Source: Lithobates sylvaticus (taxonomy: Eukaryota; Chordata; Amphibia; Anura; Ranidae). From it: a stretch of DNA of 64,000 nt. The number at the start of each line of letters is the position of its first letter. Positions within the stretch are counted from its first letter, which is position 1. The stretch is taken from NCBI GenBank assembly GCA_028564925.1, contig CM053033.1, positions 209,526,678-209,590,677 of the forward strand, read 5' to 3'. The notes under the pieces were generated by a model. That model was not told the origin of the DNA. It worked only from the letters and a program-made list of their open reading frames with translations, and did no database searches. The position numbers and the translations under genes are program-made. Shown here one piece after another: positions 43,020 through 54,667 of the stretch.

Positions 43020-43266
43020 TGCCCCGTACACATGGTCGGAAATTCCGACCACAAAATCTGTCGGATTTTTTCCGACGGACTTTGTCCGACACTGGTGTTG
43101 CATACACATGGTCGGACAAAGTTGTCGGAAAATCCGATCATCCTGAACGTGGTGACGTTCGTTGGAAAAATCCGATCATCCTGAACGTGGGTGACGTTTC
43201 GTTGCGTACGCCGGGACTACGTAGAGGCTATTTTCCGTCGGAAAATCTGACCGTGTGTATGGGGCA
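43020..43266. mobile_element. Harbinger-like MITE, copy 12, present only in duplicate copy 2
   Basis: 247-bp short form starting tgccccgtacacatggtcgg and ending ccgtgtgtatggggca, flanked by TAA at 43017-43019 and 43267-43269. Copy 1 (near 30932) reads gtccacTAAgtgacat: the empty site with a single TAA. It also contains a small internal duplication of ggaaaatccgatcatcctga. Confidence 0.95.
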
Positions 43267-43269
43267 TAA

Positions 43270-43969
43270 GTGACATTTGTTAGCCAAAATAGCTTCTTCT
43301 TTGACCCCTCCCCCCCCCCCCCTTATATAGCAAGGCCAATTTTCCTGCTGCAGCTATTATATTTTTACAACCAGCGGCTGCATCTGATAGAACCTATTCG
43401 GCTCATTCGATCTTTCAATCAAACAATGTCGGGAAAGAGGGTGGCGACTGGCCCACCCATTGATTAAATTTCACGGGTTCATCAGGAACCGGACACAATT
43501 TGTACAGTGTACGGTCAGCTTAAGAGATCATCTTCCTTGACCATCTTTAAGCCCCTATAGCTAAACAACATCCACCCCCCTGTAGTGATCTCATTGGAAC
43601 AAGGGACAAATGTGTGTAGGTGAGGCTTAGCTTTAAAGTCAGGCAAGCTGTGCCTCAAGTAACACTGAAACTAGGATCAGAGAAGTGCACAGAAAAAGGC
43701 TTTTCTGGTTAACCAAAGGTAATAGCGAGCGCACTGTGATGTCTGTTGTAAGAGAGGAATTTTATTTTTAGGCACCCTTCAGATCTTTGTTGGTCACTGG
43801 AGTTAAACCCAGCCAATGTTCATGCAATATCAAAGCTTTAGATCTGCAGCTTCAATTTAATGAAAACTGGTCATCATGCCATTCGCCTTCTTCATACACT
43901 TATCATTATAGAGTGACAACTGTTGCATAGTTGGGGATGCACATGACAGGGTAACACAAGGAAGACTAA
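43270..43969. other. Non-repeat part of duplicate copy 2
   Basis: Counterpart of 31711-32350 plus the short stretch before the Tc1-like insertion. It holds a C14 run near 43310 and no coding motif. Confidence 0.5.
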
Positions 43970-44395
43970 AGCCCCATACACACGGTCGGACAATCCGCGG
44001 ACCAGGTCGGTCGGATCCTGTCCGTCATACTTTGTCTGATGTTGGTTTTGCGTACACACGGTCGGACAAAGTTGTCGGAAAATCCGATCATTCTGAACGT
44101 GGTGACGTTTGTTGCCTACGACGGGACTACGTAGAGGCTAGTAGCCAATAGCTTTGGTCTTGTAATGTGATCTGAGCATGCGTAGCACTTTGTCCGGTCG
44201 GACAACCGTACACACGATCGGATTTGGTGTGATCGGACCGGGTTGTCGGCAAATCTATCCAGCAGGAGATAAGACTTTGTCCGTCGGACAATCCGACGTA
44301 CACTGTCCGATGGTGCATACACACGGTCTGATTTTTCAACAACATTGTCCGATCGGACAGAATCCATGAAAAAGTCCGACCGTGTGTATGGGGCT
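43970..44395. mobile_element. Harbinger-like MITE, copy 13
   Basis: Duplicate-block counterpart of copy 9. The frames of 83 and 101 codons on the minus strand are identical to those in copy 9 because both are the same MITE; they do not indicate a gene. Confidence 0.92.
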
Positions 44396-46351
44396 TACAA
44401 GTGGCCATGTCATAAGTACAGATATAAACCAACTTTGTCAGTTAAAAAAAAAAAAAAAAAATAGTCCAAAGCACTTAAATGCAACAAACACTAAAGCACG
44501 TACCAGCAGACATGAGATGACTGATAAAGCCTGCAGAAAATCAGTAGCAATGACATGTATGAGAAAATATTATGAAAAAAGGTGACATTTATATATTATT
44601 TAAAGAAACTCCAAGTCCCCTTTCACAGGGGCGCCTTGGCTAAGCGGAAAGCTGCTTGCTCAATGGAAGATCTCCCTGCTGATCCCCTCTGAGCAGACAG
44701 ATGACAGGTCCCTGTCTGCCCCGGTATGCAGAGCGGACACAGACACAGTCCCGCTCTCCTCTATGGGGTGATTGGATGGAAGCAGACTGCCTGTCCGTTT
44801 TCATCCAATGCCATCCTATCCGCTGGATGGATGGGCAATAGGACCACCATCTGTTTTTAGCGGACAGGATCGGATCGGGTGGCAGCAGGTGTCAGTGGAC
44901 ATGTGTCCAAAATGTACTCAATGTTGGCTCTGACAGCCCACTCCCACCCGCCATGCTTTCAATTGAGGGAATGAACTGGAAAATTGCCAGCCGACAGCAG
45001 CTGCGTCCAATCAAATGCAGCCACTGGTCAGCTATTTTGGTAGCCACTGGTGCTGGCTGTCAGAATACAACAGCAGCAGTTGGAGATTCATCCATCCATC
45101 CATGTTGTACAGTGTGGATGGAGGAATCTGTTAGATTTTTGTCTTTCGGCCAACATAGACTACGACCACAGTTATGGCCAACCTAAATATCATTCAGTGA
45201 TGGTTTTGCTCTATAATAATAGCTTAAAAACAGCTGACAGGCGCACTTTAATTAACTACAATGTAACTGTAATCTGTCTTGAAGAAAAAAATTATCCTAA
45301 GTGAAAAGCAACAGATGGCAGCTGACTTAAAAATCTGTTCTTCCTTAAACTGTTTATATCATAGAAATGCAACAAATCACTATTTATTAGCATGATTGTG
45401 CTCCTTTAATTTTCCTGTTTACTCTTCTGGAAAAAGGGCCGTCAGCCTGGTACAAGACATACAAATGTGTATCTCATTATGCCGTGGAAAACACACACTG
45501 GCAATTCCCCCGTTTAATCCTCTGTGTGTCTCTTATGTAAATGGATTTCATTTGTCATGTACCTTGTGAACATGCAATTTGTACAAGCACATTAAAAATG
45601 TAGAGGGCCCATGCAGACCATCAATGTCGACATCTATACAGCGCTCCAGGCTTTCTCTGCCTTAAGTGCAATTAGATTTTTCACAAGTCCGACTTGTCTG
45701 TGTTCCCTAATTATCCAATCTACCATCAGGGCTTGGGTTCCTGCTGAGTAGATTACAAATTGCATCTTCTTACTGCTGTCTTTTCTGCACGCTGGTCTTT
45801 CGCCCTCCAGCCAGAGAGGAAAGGCTTGTGTAAATCAGCCTCTTGTCCCATTCTTCAAGTATTTTTATGCAAGTCAGTCGGTAACTGTGACATTATTAAA
45901 ATGTTAACGGAAAACAATCCTCCAATAACGCTCTTAGAAGAACTTGACCTCGTTTCAGGTCTAAGAAATAATGTATTGGTCGTGAGCAGAGCAATATTTC
46001 GACGGTACTCTATATTTCAGTGCCAAGTTTTGGCAAGATACTGTCGACGTTGAAAACAAGTTAACAACCTCACATCTCTATAGCTGGCACTAAGCTAAAA
46101 AGTGTCCCTAACAATATAGTATCCCCGATAAATGATCCTTAACCTAACCCTAAACACACAGTACTGCACTGCTTTGCATTGTGGTGTACTGTGTTGCCAA
46201 AAATGGCACATGCCCATTTTTTGGGAGGTTGTGGTGTGATACCAGCCCACCCATGGGACCATGTTCCTCCCTCCTCTGATCTGCCAACCCTGGATTGAAC
46301 CGTGTGGGACATCTTTGGACATCTAGTACCTGCGAAAATAATAATCAGTTA
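44396..46351. other. Mostly non-repeat stretch, duplicate copy 2
   Basis: Counterpart of 32777-34739. Substitutions relative to copy 1 cluster in the first 600 bp and become sparse from about 45310. Confidence 0.5.
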
Positions 46352-46619
46352 GGCTGGGTTCACACTAGTGCGGATTGGATGTGGGTTTCCCTGCATCCAA
46401 TTAACATGACAGGAGACTGTGACCGGCTCTCAATGGAGACGGTTTACATATCTCTGTGGCGGCTGCAGAGCGAATTGCACAGGGGTCCTGTGCAACTTTG
46501 GCTCTATTTCAGGTCGGACTTCAGACAAAAATATGGGCCTGATTCGTCCCTGAACGGAGAACAGGGATGCCCTGGACCCCTTCTGTGAGCCGCATCCGTA
46601 TTAGGTGTGAACCCACCCT
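46352..46619. mobile_element. MITE with GGCTGGGTTCACAC ends, duplicate copy
   Basis: Counterpart of 34740-35013 with several small deletions. TTA precedes it at 46349-46351. Confidence 0.7.
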
Positions 46620-46976
46620 CAAAAAGGGAAAAAATACATTTTTATTTGTTTATTACTTTCTTCCATCTGCATGCACCGGTGGACTTGCTAGAAGGCCCAG
46701 AGCCTCAAAGCATCCCCTAATGCTGAAGGGCAGGTGGGCTGCTATCAGGAGAATGAGATGGGGTGGAAGGGGTACACACTCACTATTTCTTGCCAGGGGG
46801 ATGTCTGACACACTGAACCGGTTAGTTCATGTTTTTTTTTTTTACATTATATCTTTAAAGAAATTGCATTAGCCTAGTGCTGAAAAAGTTTCATCAGCAT
46901 GGAAAGCACATTGGCAAATCAATGAAAGGACATTACTGCATTTAACCCCTTCATGATGAAGGTAAAACAAATCTTA

Positions 46977-47410
46977 AAGTGGTTCTAAAGACAGATTTTT
47001 TTTTTTATCTTAATGCATTCTATGCATTAAGATAAAAAACCTTCTGTGTGCAGCTCATCCCTCAGCCCCCCTAATACTTTATCTGAGCCCCATCACGATC
47101 CAGAGCTTCGGTTGTCCAGGGACTCTCCCTCCTGATTGGCTAAGACACAGCAGTGGGCTCCATTGGCTCCCTCTGCTGTCCATCAAAGTCAGTGAGCCAA
47201 TGAGGAGAGAGAGGGGGTAGGGCCAAGATGTGGCTCCATGTCTGAATGGACACACAGAGCAGCGGCTCGGCTCGGTGCCCCCATAGCAAGATGCTTTCTG
47301 TGGGGGCATGCTGCAGGAGCGAGGGGCCAGGAGTGTCGATGAGGGACCTGAGAAGAGAAGGATTTGGGCTGCTCTGTCCAAAACTACTACACAAAGCAGG
47401 TAAGTATAAT
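46977..47410. repeat. cttaaagtggttctaaag repeat, duplicate copy
   Basis: Counterpart of 35393-35850. It lacks a short segment after cacgatccag that is present in copy 1. Confidence 0.55.
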
Positions 47411-48025
47411 ATGTTTGTTATTTTTAAATTTAAAAAAAACAAGTCTTTAATATCACTTTAATGCCTGAACACAGTTTTGCAACTGGCATGTTTTAGTAAA
47501 ACTGTACATTTCATTGCAACTACTTAGTGTATCCAGATGAATTATTTATTTATTTTTAGGACAAATTGGGCTTTCAGTTGGTGATACAACGGTAATGGAT
47601 ATCGCCTGATTTTTTTTTAATATCAAAGGAAAATTGGCAAAAAATAAAAAATAAAAAAGATAATTTTTTAAACTGTAGCTGTGTATCACTTGCTTTACCA
47701 TTACCTACCACCAAAGAACAACCCAAAATAAATGCTCTTGCTCCTGACGACCACAGCAATACCACAAGTGTGTATTATTTGTTGTTTGTACCTGTAGTAG
47801 GGCCCAGAAATAGGTGCACATTTTGCTTTTTTTTTTCTACCTATTTGACACTATCATTGACCCTAACCCTGACAAGAACCTAGATCCAACCCTGATCTAG
47901 CTTTTCTTTTATATATATATATATTTTTTTTTTACACACATTTCTTTGTTTACATTTCTCTCTTCTAGCAAGGAGGAAAAGATACAATGTATCCTTTTCT
48001 CCATTCCATTCACTGATCACTGTAA
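47411..48025. other. AT-rich stretch, duplicate copy 2
   Basis: Counterpart of 35851-36439, with length differences in the poly(T) and (ta)n runs. Confidence 0.5.
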
Positions 48026-48422
48026 GGCCCCTTTCACACTGGGGTGGTTTTCAGGCGGTACGGCGCTAAAAATAGCGCCTGTACAGCGCCTGAAAAAAAC
48101 GGCCCCATTCACTCCAGTGTGAAAGCCGGCGGGCTTTCACACTGGAGCGGTGTGCTAGCAGGACGATAAAAAAAGTCCTGCTAGCAGCATCTTTGGAGCG
48201 GTATAGAAGCCGTGTATTCACCGCTCTTATACCGCTCCTACCCATTGATTTCAATGGGACACCGCGGTAATACTGCCGATTTTAACCCTTTTCCGGACGC
48301 TCGGCGGGGGTAAAACCGCCCCGCGAGCGTCCGAATACTGCTGCTAAAACGACGGTAAAGCAGCGCTAAATATAGCGCTGCTTTACCGTCGCAGCGGCTC
48401 CCGCCCCAGTGTGAAAGGGGCC
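48026..48422. mobile_element. GGCCCCTTTCAC family MITE, copy 4 (complete)
   Basis: TAA at 48023-48025 and 48423-48425. It is the duplicate-block counterpart of 36440-36838 and nearly identical to it. Confidence 0.92.
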
Positions 48423-48425
48423 TAA

Positions 48426-49293
48426 TAGTGAACCAGAGGCTATCATAACGATCATGTGATCAGGAACGGGGCCTCCCGATTCTGTTTGTATGAGACCCGG
48501 AGCAAGAGCCTGATCTCCGCGCTGGGAGCTGTGGGGACAACCCAAAATTTGGATGAACATAAAAAAAAGTGAAACTTCCTAGCAGGATGCATTAAAAACA
48601 AATTCTGACAGGTGTTGTAATCCCTCTCCACTCTATTGGAAACTGGAAAAAAATGTGCCTTAAGTTATACTTTAAGGCGAGCTTCACATTGGCAGTTAAG
48701 GCCGGTGTGAATTGTAGCAGCAAGTCATGCTGTGACTCAGTGGCTAGATGCGGCCACTGGCCCCCGTTCACTATTATGAAAGGTCACCGGTGGCCACAGC
48801 TATACGTGGCTCCCTGCACAGTCAGTGATTACCTGCGGTGATCGGTAATGAATGAACACAAAGTGTGCATCTAGCCATGGCCTTCAGCACCAGCTTCAGC
48901 TTCAGTGTAAAGGAGGGACAGCCAACAAAGGCTGTCCCATAGTAGGCCTATGGGTGACGTCATCGCTACACTAAAGCCGGTGATGGGACCCAATCATCTG
49001 ACCAGACCAGAGCGACTTCAGAATAGATAAGTATAGACATCTTTTCTTTTACAGGGTAGATAGAAAAGTCTTACAATGAAGGTGGAAGTAGATTTAGGCT
49101 TAGCTAGAAATTGACTGGAATTACTTTTCTCATAAAACTGATACTCTGATAAAACTGATACTCAAAAAGTGCATCACTCTCTTGGTCCCCCGCAGCACTC
49201 AATGATTCCTCCCATCAACCTCCATATCACTATAGGACACAGTAGTAAAATGGAGGACAGTAGGAGAAACCAATGCATGTGGGGACCAGGAGA
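48426..49293. other. Stretch with repeat fragments, duplicate copy 2
   Basis: Counterpart of 36842-37758. Copy 2 lacks about 35 bp around 48966 (copy 1: after gacgtcatcgct) and a tagatagataag repeat near 49030. Confidence 0.5.
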
Positions 49294-49296
49294 TTA

Positions 49297-49727
49297 TTGC
49301 CGCGTACACACGACTGGACTTTCCGGCAGACTAGGTCCGACGGTCTTCCCAACGGACTTTCAACGGAGTTCCGATGGACTTCCGAACAAACTGACTTGCC
49401 CATACACGAACGGACTATGTCCGTTCGAAAGTCTGTTCGTTTTAAACGTGATGACGTAAGACGGGACTAAAAAAGGAAGTTCAATAGCCAGTAGCCAATA
49501 GCTGCCCTTGCGTCGTATTTGGTCCGTCGGACCAGCATACAGACGAATGGTTTTCCCGATAGGAATTGAGTCTGTCGGACAGATTTGAAACATGTTCTAT
49601 TTCTAGGTCCCTTGGATTTTTTTTTTTCATAAAAACGATCGGATTATCCCACACACGATCGAAATGTCCGACAGACTGACCCCGTCGGACCTAGTCTGCC
49701 GGAAAGTCCGGTCGTGTGTACACGGCA
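49297..49727. mobile_element. Harbinger-like MITE, copy 14
   Basis: Counterpart of copy 10, with TTA at 49294-49296 and TAA at 49728-49730. Confidence 0.88.
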
Positions 49728-49779
49728 TAACACTTCCAGTGTAGGTTTCAGAAGAAATTTCACCCACAAGGGCAGTGCT

Positions 49780-50172
49780 CACTTCAAGATAGCAAGTATA
49801 ACTTGCCACAAATTTGTGGCAGTGTTGAATTGTAAGTCTTTTAACTTGCTGCACATTTTCACTGGCAAGTTGTACACTTGCAGAGCACTTGAAGCACAAG
49901 TTCTTGTTGACACTTTTGAAATGTGTTACAAAGTTGCAGTGGTGAGTCTACAGCAAAAGCTCTGCAAGTCTACAGCATTACAATTCAGCCACAGTGACCC
50001 CTGTGGTAGGATGACTATTGCACAACATGCACCAGAACTTGCAGCAGACTTGCAGAATGTTTGCAAAGAAAGTTGATCTGTAGTTGTGCAACAAAGTTGT
50101 GAAGCCTGGCAAGTCTAGCAATAGCTTAGCAAGTCATTTTTAAACTTGAAACTCAATTGCTTGCTATCTGGG
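49780..50172. mobile_element. Repeat with (C)AGATAGCAAG ends, duplicate copy
   Basis: Counterpart of 38245-38636; same ends. Confidence 0.72.
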
Positions 50173-50247
50173 CTGGCGCAGGCAGCAGGAGAAATAACAA
50201 TTTACTGTTTTATTCATAATTTGCAATTGCAAACAGGGTTGCTTTAA

Positions 50248-51308
50248 CCACCTGGGATCCCCGCTATAGCTGAATGACGGCTACAGCGCGGATCTAAGAT
50301 GCCGGGACGACATCGTCCCAGCAACGAGCGGCCTGCGTGCCCCCTGACGGGCGCGCGCGCTCTGTGATCAGCGAGTATGTGAGACTCGCTGGATCACAGA
50401 TCCGAGTATGGGGTCGATCCCGACCCCTTACCAAGTGATCAGCTGTCAGCCAATGACAGCTGATCATGTGATAATAACAGAGCCGGTAATCGGCTGTTTT
50501 TCCTCCTCGCGCTGAAAAAAAAAGCGATCACCGGCGGCAGTGAGAGGGACATCAGTCCCTCTCACTGCAATGTGCCCAGGGTCCATGGTGCCCACCTTTG
50601 CCCTAATAAAAGTGCCGCCTACCAGTGCCCACTAGCTCCACCTGTCAGTGCCCACAGTGCCATCTGTCAGTGCCCACAGTGCCATCTGTCAGTGCCCACA
50701 GTGCCAGTGCCCACAATGTGCCTTTACAGTGCTGCACATCAGTGTCACCTACCAGTGCTCATCAGTGTCACCTGCCAGTGCCATCAGTGCCACCTATCAG
50801 TGCCCATCAGTGCCCCCTATCAGTGCCATCTATCAGTGCCATCTATCAGTGCCCATCCGTGCCACCCATCTGTGCCACCCACCCGTGCCACCCATCCGTG
50901 CCACCCATCCGTGCCCATCAGTGCCATATTTGCTGTGCCCATCAGTACCGACTTATCTGTCCCCACCAGTGCCACCTTATCAGTGCCCACCAGTGCTGCC
51001 TCATCAGCGCATATCAATGAAGCAGAAAAATTACCGGTTTGCTAAATTTTATAACAAACTATTAAACATGATTTTTTTTTTTTTTTTTTAATTTCCCATC
51101 TCTTTTTGTTTGTTTACCAAAAAATAAAAACCCCAGCTGTGATTAAATACCACCAAAAGAAAGCTCTATTTGTGGGAAAAAAATGATAAAAATTTAACTT
51201 TGGTACAGTGTTTTATGACCGCACAATTGTCATTCAAAGTGCGTCAGCGCCGAAAGCTGAAAATTGGTCTGGGCAGGAGGGGGGTTTAGGTGCCAAGTAA
51301 TCAGGTGG
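50248..51308 (+). mobile_element. TTAA-bounded transposon, copy 6 (duplicate of copy 5)
   Basis: Between TTAA 50244-50247 and TTAA 51309-51312. Its agtgccca minisatellite differs from copy 5 by a short change near 50775, showing that the array is unstable. Confidence 0.85.
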
Positions 51309-51312
51309 TTAA

Positions 51313-52461
51313 AAGGGGTAAGCGAAAGTTGATCATTCTATACGTTTCATTTCTAGTACTTTCCTTTGTATTCTGGATGCCCACAGCTCCTACTGATCTT
51401 AAAACAGCCCGGATATAGTCATATGTTATATATGACCTTGTTCGACTTTTATTTTACTTCCGTATGCTCCATCCAAGTTAGAGACATTCATTTAGTTTTA
51501 TCTTCCTTCAGTCGCTGCATAACAAATCCTTAGACATTTACAGACGCCATCAAGCATAATGACATCAGAACTTCGTACAGCCCCAGAGCTCACAAATTTG
51601 GAACCATATTGAATTATTCCAGAAGTTCCATTGCCATGGTAACCTGTTGCAGATTTTTTTTTTATGTATTCCAGAGCTACTTTGATGTCAAGTAAATTGG
51701 GTGATTTCATACTAACTTTCCAAATAGGAAAAAAAATGAACGATTCATTGCCCCAGCATTAAATACAAATATAACAGAAAAAGAATAGGTAATTACATTA
51801 GATGGATCTGTCTGTAAAATGGTTTCCTTGTCTTATTTTTTAAATCCCCGGTACACTGCCACATGATAGAGAATCTGAGGATGGATGCTGGAGCACTCCA
51901 ATCAATTATTGATGACTGTGCGCACGGATGGGGAAATATTACAGGAGGAAGGAAATTGTTATGTAGAACATATGAAAAGAAAAGTAAACTATTACAAAGA
52001 CGGCACTTGGCAGAAGATGGATAAGGAGAAGGGCCTGTCTAACTCGGTGGAAGAAGATATTAACAGCTCATTAGCATACAGTCCCAGAACCGTTAATCTC
52101 TTCACAAGTGTGGCTTTGCTTATGAACATTAAAGTGTGCGGATTGAAAGCAAGAATGTGGCTTGCTGTGAGAATGCCATTATAACATTTAGAGAAAAGGG
52201 TGACAATTAGGATGGAGCCATATCTATCAAACACAGGCGGCTGGTATGACCATTACACTCAACAACATTTTTTTGCACTTGGTACATGCACTAGAAAAAG
52301 TTAGCGGAAATGCTATTCCTACGACCCCATACACACTATACAACTTTTGTTGTCTGATTCCCTTTAGATTTACCAAAACCGTGTAGGTTTAGGAGATATT
52401 TCTTGTACCTACAGGTAAGCCTTAATCTAGGCTCACTTGTAGGTGCAAGTTGAAATTGAGG
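51313..52461. other. Non-repeat stretch: end of duplicate copy 2 and its right flank
   Basis: Up to 52237 this matches copy 1 closely. 52238-52461 has no counterpart because of the gap. No repeat or domain recognised. Confidence 0.45.
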
Positions 52462-52469
52462 GTATACAA

Positions 52470-53369
52470 TAGGGATGAGCCCGGTGTTCGATTCAAACCC
52501 ATGTTCGAATCGAACATCAGGCGTTCGCCCACTCGGCGAGCCCAGAACTATTTGTTTAGGGCATGTGGCCTGGTACGGTTCAGGAGGGAGGGGGGGGCTC
52601 TCTCGCCCCCCCCCCCCTCTTTTCCTGCGGCCTGCCAGGTTGCATGCTCGGATAAGGGTCTGGTATGGATTTTGAGGGGGACCCCACGCCATTTTTTTTT
52701 TTTTTTTGGCCGGGGGTTCCCCTTAAAATCCATCCCAGACCTCAAGGGTCTGGTATGGATTTTGAGGGGGACCCCACGCCATTTTTTTTTTGGCTGGGGT
52801 CCCCCTTAATATCCATAGCAGACCTGAAGAGCCTGGTTATTGAATTTGGGGGGACCCCCACGCTTTTTTTTTTTTTTAATTTTTTTTTTTTTATCAATGA
52901 CTTTTTTTTTATCAATGGCTTTCAATGAATGACTGTTTTCTGTGTTACGGGAGCCGTCAATTCATTAGCCGCGAGTGATTTTAAATAGCTTTTTTTCCTG
53001 CAAAAATGACACTTTGTGCAGTGACAGTTCTAAGCATGGGAAACATGCGCCCCTTCACAGGCATACTATAGACACCCCCCAGGTACGAAATTTAAAGGAA
53101 TATTACTCTTTTATTGTTTCACTTTAAGCATTATTAAAATCACTGCTCCTGAAAAAACGGCCGTTTTAAAAAAAAAAATATTTGCATTGATACATGTCCC
53201 CTGGGGCAGGACCCAGGTCCCCAAACACTTTTTATGACACTAACATGCATATTAGCCTTTAAAATTAGCACTTTTGATTTTGAACGTTCGCATCCATTGT
53301 AACTAATAGGGTTCTTATGCTCGCATGGACTTTAGGTCCGTTCGCGGGTTCTGGTGCGGCTCATCCCTA
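52470..53369. mobile_element. Complete 900-bp hAT-type element, TAGGGATGAGC family
   Basis: Starts tagggatgagcccggtgttc and ends tgcggctcatcccta, flanked by perfect 8-bp repeats gtatacaa (52462-52469 and 53370-53377). Near the left end are inverted cgaacat / atgttcg motifs. In the middle a block with ggtctggtatggattttgag, then gggaccccacgcc occurs twice in tandem (about 52650 and 52747). No transposase. It is the reference for the fragments at 28740 and 63060. Confidence 0.93.
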
Positions 53370-53377
53370 GTATACAA

Positions 53378-53497
53378 CCACTTTAAGGGCACAATATAAT
53401 TTATCCTATATAAATTTCTATGAATTCCTACAGCTACGGCATGCACTACATCCTCAATTTGGCAGTCAGAATGTTAGGATATCTAAGTTCCCTCTTA
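53378..53497. other. Short non-repeat spacer
   Basis: Plain sequence between the hAT element and the next MITE. Confidence 0.5.
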
Positions 53498-53755
53498 TGC
53501 CGTGTACACACGAGCGGAATTTCCGACAGAAAAAGTCAGACGGAAGCTCGTGTGTATGCCTCATCGGACTTTTTGACTATTGAACTTCCTTTTTCTAGTC
53601 CCGTCGTACGTGTTGTAAGTCACTGCATTCTTGACGGTCGGACTTTGGTGTGATCGTGTGTACGCAAGACAGTTTCAGCGGAATTACGTCAGAACTCCGT
53701 CGGAAAAACCTTCAGAGTTTATTTCGACGGGAAAACCGGTCGTGTGTACAGGGGA
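53498..53755. mobile_element. Harbinger-like MITE, copy 15 (short form)
   Basis: 258 bp, starting tgccgtgtacacacgagcgg and ending ggtcgtgtgtacagggga, with TTA at 53495-53497 and 53756-53758. It shares actattgaacttcctttttc and tagtcccgtcgtacgtgttg with copy 7. Confidence 0.9.
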
Positions 53756-53758
53756 TTA

Positions 53759-54031
53759 TTGGAGTATTGAGATTCCAGGGGTCAAAGGGGTTAGTAGGCT
53801 AAGATACGTGAGGCTCCACTGCAGGCTAAAAGGAAGTGGCAAATGGTCTGTACATCTATGACAGATTAGACTTGGAGGGAGGCATGTAAATCGCATCTGG
53901 GGTTTCACCTGCAAGTAATAACAAATTGATACAGCTGTATATAATACATCAAGTCTATCTCACACCATGTAAATTATATTTAATGTGGTTTTGTCCAGAC
54001 GTTAGTAGATACTGGAGACAGGTCTTGAATA
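53759..54031. other. Short stretch with no recognised feature
   Basis: No repeat ends or motifs seen. Confidence 0.4.
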
Positions 54032-54033
54032 TA

Positions 54034-54362
54034 CGCTATATTACCAAAAGTATTGTGACGCCTGCCTTTACACGCACATGAACTTTCATGGCATCCTAGT
54101 CTTAGTCCGTAGGGCTCAATATTGAGTTGGCCCACCCTTTGCAGCTATAACAGCTTCAACTATTCTGAGAAGACTGCTCACAAAGGTTAGGAGTGTATCT
54201 ATGGAAATGTTTTACCATTATTCCAGAAGCGCATATGTGAGGTCAGGCACTGATATGGACGAGAAGGCCTGATCTGTCTCCGCTCTAATTCATCCAAAGG
54301 TGTTCTATCAGGTTGAGGTCAGGGCTTCTGTGCAGGCCTGTCAAGTCCCTCCACCCCAAACT
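54034..54362 (-). mobile_element. Tc1-like element, 3' end fragment
   Basis: Same family as the fold-back at 8329: cgctatattaccaaaagtat, then tgcctttacacgcacatgaa and tgagttggcccaccctttgc. It runs to ccctccaccccaaacttgg, which codes, on the minus strand, for the EFGVEELDW part of the transposase. Here gttgaggtcagggcttctgt (the LNPIEHLWD-to-SPD region) is better preserved than at 8.6 kb. Everything 5' of this is absent. Confidence 0.85.
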
Positions 54363-54667
54363 TGGACCCGCTTTCTGATTGGCGGGGAGGAGAATCCTTA
54401 TTCACTATTGTCCCCCAACTGGGTGGGCTTGGGGCGCAATGCTCTGTGCCCTGTTCCCACCCTTTTCTGAAGCCTATTAGAGCCTCTGGCTCTAATCACG
54501 TGTTTAAAAAAAAGGAACCCTCATTGGAATCTATGTGTCCGGTGCCCCGCTTGTAGATTAGGGGGGTCGGCGCCCCTGTGCTCCCGCATTGCAGGCCATC
54601 ACTGGTCACTCTGCAGGTGAAAAAATAACAGCTCCACTGACTGGATCAACAGGTAATACAACTATGT
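54363..54667. other. Unclassified stretch, probably repeat-derived
   Basis: Begins abruptly at acccgctttctgattggcgg where the Tc1 fragment stops. It has the GC-rich feel of the fold-back repeats, but I see no matched ends. Confidence 0.4.

Larger units (their letters stand above)
42939..52237 (+). repeat. Direct duplicate block, copy 2
   Basis: Counterpart of 30843-40717. It contains in the same order two MITEs of the GTACACACGG family, the GGCTGGGTTCACAC MITE, the cttaaagtggttctaaaggc repeat, the GGCCCCTTTCAC MITE, the (C)AGATAGCAAG repeat and the TTAA element. Extra here: the MITE at 43020-43266. Absent here: the Tc1-like element. 52237 is the last position comparable with copy 1, because copy 1 is cut by the gap. 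Confidence 0.93.

Noticed and set aside
32497-44432. Identical 83- and 101-codon frames at 32.5 and 44.1 kb suggesting a conserved gene
   Set aside because: Both lie inside the same MITE in the two duplicate copies; identity reflects the duplication.
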